From Nemertoderma westbladi (Eukaryota > Xenacoelomorpha > Nemertodermatida > Nemertodermatidae): a stretch of 64,000 nt of DNA. Shown here piece by piece: positions 31,485-43,116 of the stretch. The stretch is taken from positions 62,001-126,000 of the forward strand of contig JAUCBJ010008450.1 in NCBI GenBank assembly GCA_032718475.1. The letters are read 5' to 3'. Positions within the stretch are counted from its first letter, which is position 1. Each line of letters starts with the position of its first letter. The translations under genes were made by a program, and so were the position numbers. The notes under the pieces are model-generated. The model did no database searches. It had not been told where the DNA came from and saw only the letters and a list, made by a program, of their open reading frames with translations.

Positions 31485-32900
31485 TCAGAAGGGGGGGGAT
31501 GGTCGCGTCTGTGGGGGAGGCCCTGTAGGGGGTTGCTGGGAGGGCCAGGGTTGGGTCGGGTACCCCTGGGTGGTTGGACGACCCGCCCATGGCGCTATGG
31601 GAGTCAGTTTGCGTCCCGAGATGGCAGTGGGAGCTGGCGGAGCCGGAGGCGGAGGGGAGCCCAACCAGTGAGCGCCGGGTGCTTGGTTACCGTGGTAACG
31701 GTAGGTAGCGTGAGAAGCACCAGCACTGGGGCGAACTTTCTCGACGATGGCGCGAACGAGTAACCCGATATTCTGTTGTTTAATATGTTTACTGTCGTAT
31801 AGGTGGTTGGCTGTAATCGAGTGCTCGGTGAAGGTTATGTTGTTTTCATGGCACATCGTTGCGAGGAGCTGGTTGGGGTAGGTTACGTTGCGGTCTTTTC
31901 GTGCGATAATTGATCCGACAATAATGCGACATTTTGGCCACACCGTCTTTATTGCTACAGCTCCGTCACGGATGTTCTTACAGACGGAGCGGACCGACGA
32001 ATTATCGATGTCATTAGTACCAGTTTGGATGTAAACCGTGTCGATGTTCTTGTACGTAGAGGAAGCAGTTGTAATAGTGGATGGAATCTGTGCTGCCGTG
32101 CTACAGGGAACCATTTTAGCGTCGTGACGTATCTTCCTCGGATATATATATTTCCTGTTGCTGTCCATCAGTAGGAGACAGCGGGTGGCCCTTTCAGGTC
32201 GACTAACGTTGGTAAAGGGCGCTTCATTAGGCTGGTTCGGGGAATGCGGCATGGTTGTCTGGGTGGTAGTCGCCGGGGGCTTGGTTGTCTGGGTGGTAGT
32301 CGCCGGGGGCTTGGTCGTCTGGGTGGTAGTCGCCGGGGGCTTGGTCGTCTGGGTGGTAGCCGCCGGGGGCATCGTCGCTTGGAGTGGTGAGGCTGGACGC
32401 GGGGTCGCTTGGCGTGGTGTCGCTGGGCGCGGGGTCGCTTGGCGTGGTGTCGCTGGGTGCGGGGTCGCTGGGTGCGGGGTCGCTGGGTGCGGGGTCGCTT
32501 GGTGTGGTGTCGCTGGGCGTGGAGTTACCGGAGGTGGGAGGAGATTGTCCTCCCCATCCCCAACCTGGATGACCGACTCGTCTCGGGGAGTTTGCTCCCG
32601 CAGGAAGACAGTGCGGTCCATAATCGTATCATCCAGGTTAACAAGGGGGAAGTTATGAGGATGGTGGAGGGAGTCTAGCTCTTTGCGATAATCCTGGAGT
32701 AGCTGGTGGTCGATGTTACGTTGTTTAGTTAGCTGGACCACGCGCTTTTCTAGGTCAGACAGTCTCGTCAGTAGGACGTCAACTAAATCATCACAAAGTT
32801 GATTAGTAGAGGTGGTCTGGGAGGTGGTGGCAGTTTTAGATGTAGGGACTTCGCCCGAACTGAGAGTCCGTCGAGATTTCTTTGGTGGCGGTGGTGGTGT
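31485..32900 (-). pseudogene. LINE ORF1 with SGNH-esterase-like domain; early stop
   Basis: Open for about 471 codons from a TGA at 32901-32903 to 31485. In the same frame an ATG (32913-32915) lies four codons before that TGA, so the natural start seems to be followed almost at once by a nonsense codon. The N part has a short leucine-rich segment (LSDLEKRVVQL). The middle has ATPHP and TTKPPATTTQ repeats. The C half looks like an SGNH/GDSL esterase: LLLMDSNRKYI (nucleophile Ser), VYIQTGTNDID (Gly and Asn blocks), and DSKHI (the Asp-x-x-His block). A Pro-rich tail follows. Esterase ORF1 proteins are known in the CR1/L2 group. Confidence 0.75.
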
Positions 32901-33104
32901 TCATTCAACTGGCATTGTTGCGGGCGTGTATGGCGGATCCTGGCTGCCTGGAGAGACTAAAGAGGAATCGAAGAGTTGTGGATTGTTCTCAGTACCGGTA
33001 GTCAGGTTGTTAATCCTGTAATCAGGTAGTCAATAATCCTGCCAAGTACAGCAGTAGTGTGTAAATGGCGGCAACATGAATAATTGTGTCTGATCTGATC
33101 TGAT

Positions 33105-33235
33105 TGATCTGATTGCTGCAATAATTTCATCAGGAATCCCATATAATGAAAGTATGCTGAACATACGTGAGCGAGAGACTGAATCAAAGGCCTTGAAGAA
33201 GTCAACAAATATAACAGCCGGATGCCTGTCTTTCT
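33105..33235. repeat. 131-bp target-site duplication, right copy
   Basis: Partner of 26944-27074, with two mismatches. Coding of LINE family A continues to the right (KKKDRHPAV side of the frame). Confidence 0.85.
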
Positions 33236-34830
33236 TTTTTGATAACTCTTCAATTATCCTTCTAAGTGCCAAAATGGGCTCCATGGTCCCACGACCTTTA
33301 CGGAACCCATTCTGATTTCCACGGAGCAGTCTCTCAATGGGATCCCTGATGCGATTTAATAGAATTCTATTGCATAGCTTTGCAGCAATCGAGATCGATG
33401 AGATTCCCCGAAAAGAACCATAGAGTGTTAGGTTGCCCTTCTTGGGAACTGGCACCAACTTTTTTGTTTTCATTTCTTGTGGGACTCTTGTTGTGCGGTA
33501 CATGTCTACTATGATGGGATAGATGAGTTTTAAACACTCAGTCTCAACACTCAGCTGTAGTGTGAAGCTGGATCTCATACTTGGCTGTTGCAACAGAGAG
33601 GACCAGATTTCGTTGTTCTGCTAGCACGCAGACTAAGTCTTACCTTGGCCACAATAAGGCGGTGATCACTGGAGAAGGGTCGTAGTGTAAATGCATCACA
33701 GTCTTGTATAGAGCTCCTGTATTTCCTACGAAACAGGATATGGTCTATCTGGGACTTGTGACCACTGGGTCCACTATGAGTCCATAGCTTTCCAGTTCGC
33801 TTCTTGAACTGGGTTCCAGCCAAAAACAATCCATTACCAGAGATAAAATCCTGAAGATGGACGGAATTTCGGTTAACACTATTGCTATAGACCCAGGGCG
33901 ATGTAGGTGATTGATGCAGACTTGCATTAAAGTCTCTCAGGAATGTTAAGAATGCATGCTGATCCACTCCATCAGTAGCTGCTTGTAGATTCTGGTAGAA
34001 ATTTTCCACTTCATCTACAGGGACAACACTAGTTGGAGAGTAGCACACAATCAGAATCACCTTAGGAAACTTCTTAGCCAGTCTTCCAGAACATGAGAAG
34101 TGGCAACGGATGATGCAGTTAGAGATTTGGTCTATTTTGTCCAATGCTGCATGTGCAGTTGGATTCATCAATAGACCAATTCCACCGTTGCCACGAATCC
34201 CTCTCCCCCTCACAATCTGGCCTCCCTGGTGATCCAGGGTTTGGACCAGAAAAGTCACCAGGAAAGGGACTCAAAGAATTGTTTGCTGCTCTCTCTCCAG
34301 TAGGAGGTGAGACAGGCAGCCGCTCAGGAGATAACTGACGCCTGTGAGGCCGATTGTGTCCAGTCATTCCACTGGCCTCTAGTGGCTGGACCTCCGCATT
34401 ACTAATGTAATCCATAGTGGGGGTTGGGGGGTGCTTTTTTGCCGAGTCAGCTCTCGGGGCAAATACCACACTCTGGTTTGCCATTCCACAGGGTGGGTGT
34501 CGCAGTGGAGTCAGATATGAGGCCCATCACCCATATCTACTCTGGCGCACATGACCCACCATTGGCTGTGCAGCTCATCTGCTGGGTCATGCCCGGTACC
34601 CCTGTTGCCAGTTGCAGGTCGCAGTGAAGTGCACTCAGAGTGGACATGAGAACACTCTACTCCTGACCAGCCATTGGTAGATCACCATCTGCCTGGCCAG
34701 GCCATATACCCCTGCAGCCAAGTATATGGGTCCTTAATCCAGGACCAAGGGCGTCCTTATCCCAGAACGAAGGGGGTCCTAGTTACAGGACCAGATTTGC
34801 CCTAGTAAGAGGGTCTGTGCAGCTACAGGT
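33105..34830 (-). mobile_element. LINE family A, 5' part (endonuclease and RT start)
   Basis: From the right: a leader (34830-34490) also found at 47355-47810 and 49855-50020; a Pro/Arg-rich frame (34484-34119); an endonuclease part (34258-33575) with GNGGIGLLMNP, LIVCYSPTSV, SQIDHILFRRKY and SDHRLIVAKVRL; then the RT start (KLVPVPKKGNLTLYGSFRG, RGNQNGFRKGRGTMEP, AVIFVDFFKAFDSV). The N-terminal endonuclease strand with the first catalytic residue seems absent. The RT is cut at 33105 by the 6-kb LINE. I cannot name the clade with confidence. Confidence 0.8.
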
Positions 34831-34849
34831 GGCACCTCCTTTATGCTGC

Positions 34850-36307
34850 ATGGAGGTGGCAAGTTTTCTTGATAAATGACCTAGAATACCTGACCTGACC
34901 TGATCATTGTGTACAATCAAGTGTGTACCTGTACATTGTACATTCTTGTATAATGCATACATCACAAACTAGGTCCTATATAGGTCTGCAGACTGCAGAA
35001 TCTCACTGGCCCCCCCAAGATTGAGACAGAAAGTCGCTCCACTTTGCAAGACATTGTTTCGCCATGGGGATCAGCCTCAGCATGTTCACAATTGAATGCT
35101 TTGGTGGTCCAATGAAGAAAATATGCAAGTGAGAGGCAAAAAAACACTCGCCATAACATTGTGGATGATCTTGTGAAATACAGTTGATACAGGAGAATTG
35201 TGGCAGCACAATATTGTGTGATTGAAAAATACCCCCCCCCCCCCCCCCCCCCCATAATAGGCTGGTTACTTCTACAATTTCCATGGTGGCAAGCAATTAT
35301 CATCCATCATGGATTTCAATTTTTAGGAATGGTGTATATTCCATTAATGGATCTCTTGTCTTTGGCACCAAACATAGACTTTCACATATAAGCACATTGT
35401 AGCTGATAATAAAATTACCTTCAGTATAGATTAGCATATGGGATGACTCCCATATGCTTGTTAGTTTATTTAATGCAGATCATCCCTTGACTCGGACTCA
35501 GCAGATTCACTAATTGACAGAAAAACATCAAGGACCAGAAGAAGTTTTATTTTCCAGGAAAAGTGTTCTACGGTTTTACATTTCTACATGTTCTCATCTA
35601 CATCTACATCTTCTAAGGTTACATCCATTTCTTTACATTCTAAGGCTTTACATTATTATCATTATGATGAGTTTGGATCTCCACGTATACATAACACCAC
35701 TTTGACTACAACCAAAATCCAGTGTTCTTGTCAATGTTCTTTCTCTCCCACAAATTTTCTAAGCTTCTCCAATGAATTCAAGGTTATTCATAGCATGGCC
35801 TACTTATTTAAGTAGACCATGTTCATAGATTGCCCAATGAAAATTTTGTAGGACTTCAAATTTATTATCCAATTCATCTTGCAGTTGCATGGTGATATGA
35901 TCAATTAAACAGTAAGAGTTGAATCCAGCAGAGAAGACTACTCTGATTTATTAGTGTGTACATCTTCTATATTGATCATAAACTTCAACAGAAATGTCAT
36001 CACACACCCTTTTTGTCAATTGTCAAACTTAGTTCTCTACAGCAAATACCTGTTTCTATGAATACAATTAGAGCAATCCTCTCTGCTGGGGTTGCCTAAT
36101 ATACAACACTCTGGTGAATAAATAAATTCATAAACAGTTTTTCTGACTGGCCTTGCCAAGTTCCAAGTTAGTGCAGTCTTGAGGGAGAGGCATCCGAGAC
36201 TGATGTTGTGGGATGCCACACTAAAGTTTAACTAATTATACAATTTATGACAAATAAATATAACAAATTATGTTTTATCTAAGATATATTCTTGCAATTG
36301 TTTCCAG
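34850..36307. other. Intron sequence without recognised genes
   Basis: No frame with a recognisable domain. It contains a 22-nt poly-C run (35232-35253), a short tac/gta-rich stretch near 34910-34960, and gcatatgggatgactcccatatgc near 35432, which is a small palindrome. Short frames on both strands near 35000-35300 did not match anything I know. Confidence 0.5.
35232..35253. repeat. Poly-C tract (22 nt)
   Basis: Twenty-two uninterrupted C residues within an intron. Confidence 0.9.
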
Positions 36308-36456
36308 GATGGGATCATGCTATTTGAAGACCCAAATTTCGGAGGTTTTGAAGCAGATCTTCAAAAGGACGTAGAAGATTTCACTATTCACCATGGGCAC
36401 ATAAACGAAGTAATCAGCTCTCTCATTATTGTTGGCGGTACTTGGGAGGTTTTTGA
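36308..36456 (+). CDS. Crystallin exon: domain 3, first Greek key (A)
   Basis: Acceptor caattgtttccag ending 36307; donor GTTAGT at 36457. 149 bp, phase 0 to phase 2, exactly like the exon at 54027-54175. It encodes IMLFEDPNFGGFEADL, a His-rich turn, NEVISS (calcium loop with Glu at the second place), and ends IVGGTWEVF with a split codon. An in-frame read-through past the donor is short and is not used. Confidence 0.85.
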
Positions 36457-36595
36457 GTTAGTCAAGTGTTTGAGAATACAATCAGATATTTGTGAAATAC
36501 ATAAATGGGCAACAATTTCAACTTCAAGATATTTATATCAATACATAAGGATAACTAATATCTAATATAGATTTTTTTATTTTTAGATATTTATT

Positions 36596-36597
<2 letters not shown>

Positions 36598-36627
<30 letters not shown>

Positions 36628-36640
36628 AAAAATAATAATA
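36598..36640. repeat. AT dinucleotide repeat
   Basis: A run of alternating at followed by aat triplets. Confidence 0.9.
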
Positions 36641-37149
36641 ATATATAACTATTAAGAAAAAGGTTGAATGTTGTATTCATTAACAGCAGTGTTGTTTTCA
36701 ATTGAAGCAGCAAAAAGGGTGTAAAAAGGGTGTAAGGCTGATTTTGCGGTTTCAAGGGTAATGCATTTTCTGGGGTAAAAATCCACGCTGCATCGATTGG
36801 CCACTTTGCTTAAGCCATATATTTGTTTTTTTTTATCGAGATAATTTAATGTAAAAAAATAGTGCTTTTGAAGTCAGTAGAAAAAGGGTGTAACTGCCAA
36901 AGATATACCCTTATGCATCTCACTACTCAAAAAGTGTTTGCAGTATCCACATTTCAGGTACCGGTTTAAAGAGTCTATAACAGCGTGACAGTGTCAAGTA
37001 CCCAGTATCATTTATTATTGATGATTTTGGTGAATGAGTGGTTTCATATTATTATAACTTTTTGCCAGCAGAGGATGGTATGGCAGATGGGAGGCCATGA
37101 GGAGGTAAATTGCGGACATACAAGGTATCAAATAGTATTTCTAGGTCTA

Positions 37150-37370
37150 TCTTTTACCTGAGCCGCTAGCTGAATGGTTAGAGCATCAGACTTCCAACCC
37201 GGAGGTCACCAGTTCGATCCCACCTGGACGTCATTGCCGACTTTACAAAACCCAGTATCATGTAATACCATAGTGATAGTTTTTCTCTATCTCAATGCTA
37301 ATAGTAGGACATTAGTAAGTACTGTGTTTAAGAACACCTTCCTCATATTTTTAATCTAGTTTTAAGTAAG
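37150..37370 (+). mobile_element. tRNA-derived SINE or tRNA pseudogene
   Basis: The bases tagctgaatggttagagc (from about 37167) fit a pol III A box and agttcgatccc (about 37211) fits a B box, spaced as in a tRNA. The loop cttccaa would give anticodon TCC (Gly), but the anticodon and T stems pair poorly, and no CCA-compatible acceptor stem closes. A tail of about 130 bp with no tRNA character follows. This is more like a SINE head than a working tRNA gene. Confidence 0.5.
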
Positions 37371-37566
37371 ATGATCTAATTTGATGTCAAAATTGTATTG
37401 GTGTAAATTAAAATGCTTTTGGTGTTATGTTTTTTCAATTTTTCTAATTTGTGCAATATTATTATTATATTATTATATTTATCTGCAATATATAATAGCA
37501 ATTTATTTTATATTCTTAATATATTTACTAAGTTGTCAACGCTTATTATTGACTATAATTTTGCAG

Positions 37567-37744
37567 AGATGCGGATTTCTCTGGTGTTGGTAGTCTAGAA
37601 CTCTACCCCGGCGTTTATCCTTTTAATGACTTTTTTCTTCCTGCTGGAGTTAACTTAGTATCATCAGCGAAACGAGTACAGCTAACAGTTGATAACAACA
37701 CCTGCCATAATGAGATTATTTTATTCAGTAAAGAGAACTTCAAG
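37567..37744 (+). CDS. Crystallin exon: domain 3 motif B plus start of domain 4
   Basis: Acceptor ctataattttgcag ending 37566; donor GTTAGT at 37745 (a second GT at 37749 would break the frame). 178 bp, phase 2 to phase 0. The first base completes a Glu codon, then DADFSGVGSLELYPGVYPF and GVNLVSSAKRVQL follow as the B motif. The end (NNTCHNEIILFSKENFK) starts the next A motif, so this exon crosses a domain boundary, unlike the others. The calcium loop here is degenerate. Confidence 0.8.
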
Positions 37745-38253
37745 GTTAGTGAGTAAATGCTAGAGGGACACTTAAATTCGAGAGATATAGCCATGGAGAC
37801 ACTACTACTATCACAACAATATAAAGCAATAGACCATAATTTGTATTGTATTCTTAACAAATGTCTGATGTCTGAAGGAAGACCTTACAGAATTCATAAC
37901 AGGAAGGTGGGAGAGGATAGTACAAACAAGAACAACAACATGAACAACAAAGAACAAAATTATTCTAGATAATTATTAATGACAAACCATATAGTACAAT
38001 AGTTTCGAAAAAAAGACCACAAAAATATTTATGTTTCAGTTCACGGCAATCAAATAACTATAAAATCAGTAGGCCTTGTCATTCTTTCTCGTAAAAAAAA
38101 TTGTAAAAGAAAAATATATTTAATTCATTATAAACGTACAGTAATACATGCTTTATATATAAGTGTATACATATGCATCACACATAGATATCGTAATAAC
38201 AAGCTACCAAAAATAAAGAAATTGAAAAATAATTATATTTGATACATAAACAG

Positions 38254-38373
38254 GACCTCCATGAAGTACTTACACATACACATGTAGATATTACTCTTAT
38301 TGGGCGTAAAGTACTGACTGAGGCTATGAAAGACGAGTTGCTTATATTAAAAGTCACAGAGGGCAGAGAATAG
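38254..38373 (+). CDS. Crystallin exon: rest of domain 4 motif A; ends in in-frame TAG
   Basis: Acceptor ttgatacataaacag ending 38253; strong donor GTAAGG at 38374. Phase 0 entry joins cleanly to the previous exon, and 39 codons are open: LHEVLTHTHVDI, TEAMKDELLILKVTEG. The last codon before the donor is TAG (38371-38373). The next exon (45868) needs a phase 2 donor, so this exon is one base out of step and ends in a stop. The calcium loop is lost (MKDELL). Possible meanings: disabled allele, alternative end, or a sequence error. Confidence 0.65.
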   Translation, partial: DLHEVLTHTHVDITLIGRKVLTEAMKDELLILKVTEGRE

Positions 38374-41300
38374 GTAAGGGGTGTTTCATCCTGAATTGTC
38401 AAGTCATCACATTGACAAACTCACCAGTGGTGTGGCACGGGGCTCCATCTACCGTTTTCTACACGAAGTTTGTGTCAGATTAACCATAGTCAAGTAAAAA
38501 TTACTCTGAGGTGGTCTGAAATATATTAAGCTCTATTGCGGTATATATCATGACTACGAAGATCTGGGTTTAGAATCGTCCTGTACATGATTAACTTTGT
38601 CGCAGTGTCTGGATTCTAGAATGAATGGCTCCCTGGGGGTCTGAGTCATCGAACTCAATAAATTTTTGAGGAAATGGAAACCGTTTATGATCTCTTGCAC
38701 ATATCAAACTCCACATGGAATGGAATTTCATAATCTGGATTTCTAAACATCTTCAATAAAAATATCTTCCTAGAGTGCGAGACCCGGTAGGGCAATGAGC
38801 TCACCCTGTGTGGCGATATTAGTATAACCAAGGTTCCATATGACAGAGACAATTGCAATTCGGACAGATTAGTTTTATTTCACATATTTGTCTTTTATGA
38901 AATAAAAGGTAGATTCTTTATAGGGCCGCTAGAGGGCCATCACTACTAATTATCCGTTGACAATTTCCTGAAAATTCACGTGGAATTACAGAATGTAGTA
39001 AAAATTGTACAAATTATGAGATATGAAATATTTTTTCAGCAAATAATTTAAATGTATTTATGGGGAATATGTGCTGGGGTCCATAAACAAGTTATAAACT
39101 TGATTTATCTGATATCCATTTATATTAAAACCAATTGAGATAATTAACTAAAATAATACAAAGTGATTTGTTCGCGGTGGCAAAGTTAACAATTTCAAGA
39201 AATTTTCAAAAATATCTGATATTTGCTGGATTTGTTTGGGGGTAAAGTTTATGCTTTAAAGGTTTAATTCTTGATTTGTCATCTATTTTAAATACCATCG
39301 CCTCTATCTAGACATGGGGAATCAATCACGTTCAAAATTTTAAATTTTCAAAAAAAAATATAAATAGCCCCCATCCATTAAAATTTCATTTGAGATGTGC
39401 TGTGGTCAAACATTAATTTAAATTCAGATTTTAAAATTATTTTCATTTCGCACAAAGTTTTATTAGGGAAAATCTATAATTCAAAAAAATAAATTTCGAT
39501 CCTCCCTTTGGGTGCACAACCACTGCATTATAAATATTATTCTTATAGGGCCGTTCAATAAAGCTCAATGGGGACTGCAACGCACTCTGCTTCCAAAAAA
39601 GAGCCATGGACAATGACGCCAGGAGTGTTCGTGTGAACTGCGGATCGTTAGTTTGAACTTTACTATTATCTGTAACCTTGATATAATTACCAACCAACCT
39701 TCAATCATTAACCATATTAATACTGCGCCGGTAAAATGTTGTTCTAATACTGGAGAGGGTGGGTGATGTTACGGGATTAATCCATATATGCACTTCAACA
39801 ACCCAGAACCAATATATCACCTTATTAGCCGTCAGTTATATAAGGCAGTAATTATTACCTGACAAAGCAGGGTTCTGTTACTTACAAAGGTCAAGGTAGC
39901 AGTAGGGCCCAGTCGCCAAACCAAAGAGGTGTCAAGTGGTTGCGCAATTAACCATGTTGTCATACAGTAAATGTATTGTGCATATAACATATTGTTTACC
40001 CACTGTACATAGGATATGGGGAGAGCTTTATGTGTTCTAAAATTTTTGTGTTATTGCCCAGCTGGGAGAGAGAGGATAACAAATTAGTCAGAACGATTAA
40101 CCACAGCTAGGCTGCTGCCATCTAATGAGATTAGTGGCATGCAGAACCAATCAGAACCTTATTCAAATAAGCCTATTAGGTGTCTCTCTCTCTCTCTGGG
40201 TATATAATTGTGGGGCGAGCGACGAAAGTAAGCGAGCTTAGCATACAGGTACCACTAACTCAATCGGTGTGTCTGTTGCTCTGTTGTGCTGTTGATTTAT
40301 TGTTCTGTTGTTCTGTTGATATGTTGTTCTGTCGTTCTGTTGTGTCCAATTTTAAACGTTAATAACTCAGCCAAATGTTAATGAAATTTAACCAAACTTG
40401 GTACACATGTAGTCTGGCCGAAGTTTAGAAATTGTCCAAGTTGAATTTCCGTGTGGCCTTCGAGAAGCATATAATTGGAGTTAATTATTTAATTAAATTG
40501 TTTAGGGTAAAAACAGCAATTTCAACCTTCCTCTTAAAGAATATTAATTATTTTCTAGTATAAGTATAATTAAGTAATGGTAATAAGTCTAGTATAATTA
40601 TACTTCAAAATTATATAACTGTATTCCCCATACCCCATTCCATTATAGTTTTTAATTAGTTCAAGAGATTTGTTTTAAGAAATGTGTTTTTTAATTGATC
40701 TAAACGTAATTAAGTTATCAAAATGACACCGTATTTCTATACTTCCAGCTCCCTCATTCATTGGCATGCTTGCTATTGCCTAGCCTATCTGCTGGCGCTG
40801 AGAACCAGTCCAACCATCTCAGCACTACTTGGCAACGGGTAATTACATCAATAGGACATAGGCACTACTGTAGTGTAAGGTGCCAGACTAAAAAGCCAGC
40901 TTGCTTTATCTGCCTTTCATTAATCCTCTGTGCTCCTTTGGGTTGGGGTGGTGCAGATTAATAAGAGGGCGGTTGAAGCAAGGGGGGGGGGGGGGGGGGG
41001 CTCTTTATTCTCTTCTTTGATTTATTCTTATTGACGTTTTGGTTAAATTTTCATAATTATTTACGTAAATTTCTTAAGTACCGATTTGGGGATAGAATTG
41101 CTCAATTTTAATCTGTATCTAATAACTGAGCCTCGTCCTTCGCAATGGCCCCACGAAAGTGTTGTTGTTGTTAATGTTTAATCCAGACAAGCACTTTAAG
41201 TGTAAGCATATTACAGACATAATGCACATAAATTCATATTTACAGATACATTTATTCGTACAGTAAGTATAATAGTAGGATTATAATATATATATTAAGT

Positions 41301-41759
41301 AATATAATGTAATTAATCAAAATTAACCCTATATGAGTAATACTGTTAAATCCACTCTGCACAATTATTCATCTGGCTAATGCGGGATACCCCGCTAATG
41401 TTGCAGATATTACGAATAGTCCTAACTATAGAATTATTAGATGAGTGAATTATTTTTAAATAAACTATTAATAGAACTATATCTGATATGAACAAACATT
41501 GGTAAGTTTAGATTACCACATGCCATAGAAATACTCATAGCATCCCGTTTGTAACTCTAGGTATATTGAATAAACTTCGTAAACAATTATTATATGCAAC
41601 TTTAAGTTTATTATGGACAGCACTAGAATAGTTAGATTTCGCCCATAGTGAATTACAATGTATTGAAGTACAAAACGCTCTATGGGCATGTACCCATGTC
41701 TCAACATCGTGGTGAAGTGACTCGCCAAGATATTCATTAGTTTGAAACTACACCCGAAG
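38374..41759. other. Long intron, no recognised gene
   Basis: No frame longer than about 85 codons with a motif. Features seen: a tctctc run near 40170-40198, a t/g-rich simple repeat (tgttgttctg type) at 40262-40345, and a poly-G run of 19 (40982-41000). The remainder is AT-rich and shows no structure I can name. Confidence 0.5.
40982..41000. repeat. Poly-G tract (19 nt)
   Basis: Nineteen uninterrupted G residues (poly-C on the other strand). Confidence 0.9.
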
Positions 41760-42060
41760 ATAACATGTTCTGTAGAAATTCCATCAGGTCCTATCGCTTT
41801 TCCTTGTTCTAACTTATTTATGCTAATGCTGTCGCAAACCTCAACTATCGATACATGGTCAGATTCCGAAAAGATCGATTCTTAATTAGTAATTCAACGT
41901 ATTCTTTCTCCGAGTCGTCGTTTACGCTGTTGTACAACCCATCGAAGTGTTCCTTCCATAATGCACTTATCTCTTCCGGCCCAGTTGCGTTACCAACCTT
42001 ATTTGGGGGTTCTACGTGGGTTTTCCTAGCCTTGTCCCAGAAATCTTTAGAATAATTTCT
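41760..42060 (-). mobile_element. LINE fragment, region just before the reverse transcriptase
   Basis: The minus strand reads ALWKEHFDGLYN and, in another frame, GKAIGPDGISTEHV, the usual lead-in of LINE reverse transcriptases. A frame change separates them. It is short and decayed; it could be a second piece of LINE B. Confidence 0.6.
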
Positions 42061-42184
42061 AACTAGTGACGGGCCTAGCAGCCCGATAAGGAACCGACTT
42101 TTTATTTAAAGTAAACGAGATAACGAGAAATAGTATAGAACTAATAATTATGTATAAATACAATCATATTTCATACAATAATTA

Positions 42185-42350
42185 TTAATAAAGCGATCTA
42201 TTATTAGTACCAGTTAAATAACTGGGAGCAAATCTTGGGATAGGAGTAGCGCCCACCCCTACCCTCAAGTAGCAGCTATCGAAAGAGGAGCCTTCGGGTC
42301 GCCTCCGGCTTCGGCCGACTGTTTGCGTGCTTGCTTGCTTTGCTATTATT
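42185..42350. repeat. Dispersed repeat R1, copy 1
   Basis: Shares with 50068-50210, in the same orientation, the words ttagtaccagttaaat, gagtagc(g/a)cccac, atcgaaagaggag and gactgttt. A further partial match (gagaggagctttcgggttgcctc) lies at 42978-43002. No coding; probably the end of a LINE or a SINE. Confidence 0.6.
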
Positions 42351-42499
42351 AGTTGCTCAATTCTAGAACAAAATCGACCTGCAATTAGTGAAGATCTCGT
42401 TTTGGAATTTTGAAACCATGCTGGTGCGATGTGCAAGATCGCGTTTAGTTTATAAATTGAAAATTCCATCAATTCATGTGCACCCAGTAATAAGAAATC

Positions 42500-43116
42500 G
42501 TGATAAATGTAATTAAATACAAATTATTCTAGAAAAATTTTCCTCTAAACTAGACAAGTGAGATTCAGGATATTTTGTTTAATATAACAAGTCTCGCATA
42601 TTATATTAGATTAAAATTGTATATAAAATTAAATATATAGCTGCACCAACCCAACATCCCACCACCAATCAGAACAATACAATTAAGACAAACCAATTAA
42701 ACATACAATTAAAAACGGTGCACCGTGGATTAATACCGGTCTGCGAGGTCATTCCCCCGCAGACCCGCACCATCTCCAAAGCCCAGCGCCCTCCAGGGAC
42801 GCCGGCTGGCAGGGATTCAGGATATTGCCTTTTATATAAAAATCGAAAACGCCATGTTTACATTAACCAACACCTTTACTTTACATTTTTCAGTGACTTA
42901 ATAATAACCTATAGTTAATGTTCAACCTTGGGAGTTAATGTGGCGCCCTCCCTGCCTTTCAGGTAACGGCCAAGGGAGAGAGAGGAGCTTTCGGGTTGCC
43001 TCTGGTGTTTCATGTTCACAGATTACCTTACTTAATTTTCTTCATTGACTTAATATCATATCTATATTAGTACCAGTAATAAGTACTATCAATGTTATTT
43101 TTTTAATTAAAAAAAA
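42500..43116. other. Intergenic or intron sequence, nothing recognised
   Basis: AT-rich apart from a GC-rich patch at 42720-42830. No domain-bearing frame. Confidence 0.5.

Larger units (their letters stand above)
27075..33104 (-). mobile_element. Complete CR1/L2-type LINE (6,030 bp) with intact ORF2
   Basis: Sense is leftward: 5' leader (33104 to about 32916), ORF1 with an SGNH-esterase-like domain (to 31485), 165-bp spacer, ORF2 (31319-27426), a 3' untranslated part with two poly-C runs (27312-27320 and 27372-27395), and a 3' tail of att/taa triplets (27075-27105). It interrupts LINE family A within the reverse transcriptase and is bounded by a 131-bp duplication. At the 5' junction tctgat is repeated (33089-33110), suggesting microhomology or template slippage. 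The two duplication copies differ by about 1.5 percent, so the insertion is fairly young. Confidence 0.85.

Noticed and set aside
35003-35303. Glycine-rich small proteins on the minus strand
   Set aside because: The Gly run is the poly-C tract; the rest shows no motif.
37167-37240. Functional tRNA-Gly gene
   Set aside because: Anticodon and T stems pair poorly and the acceptor stem does not close.
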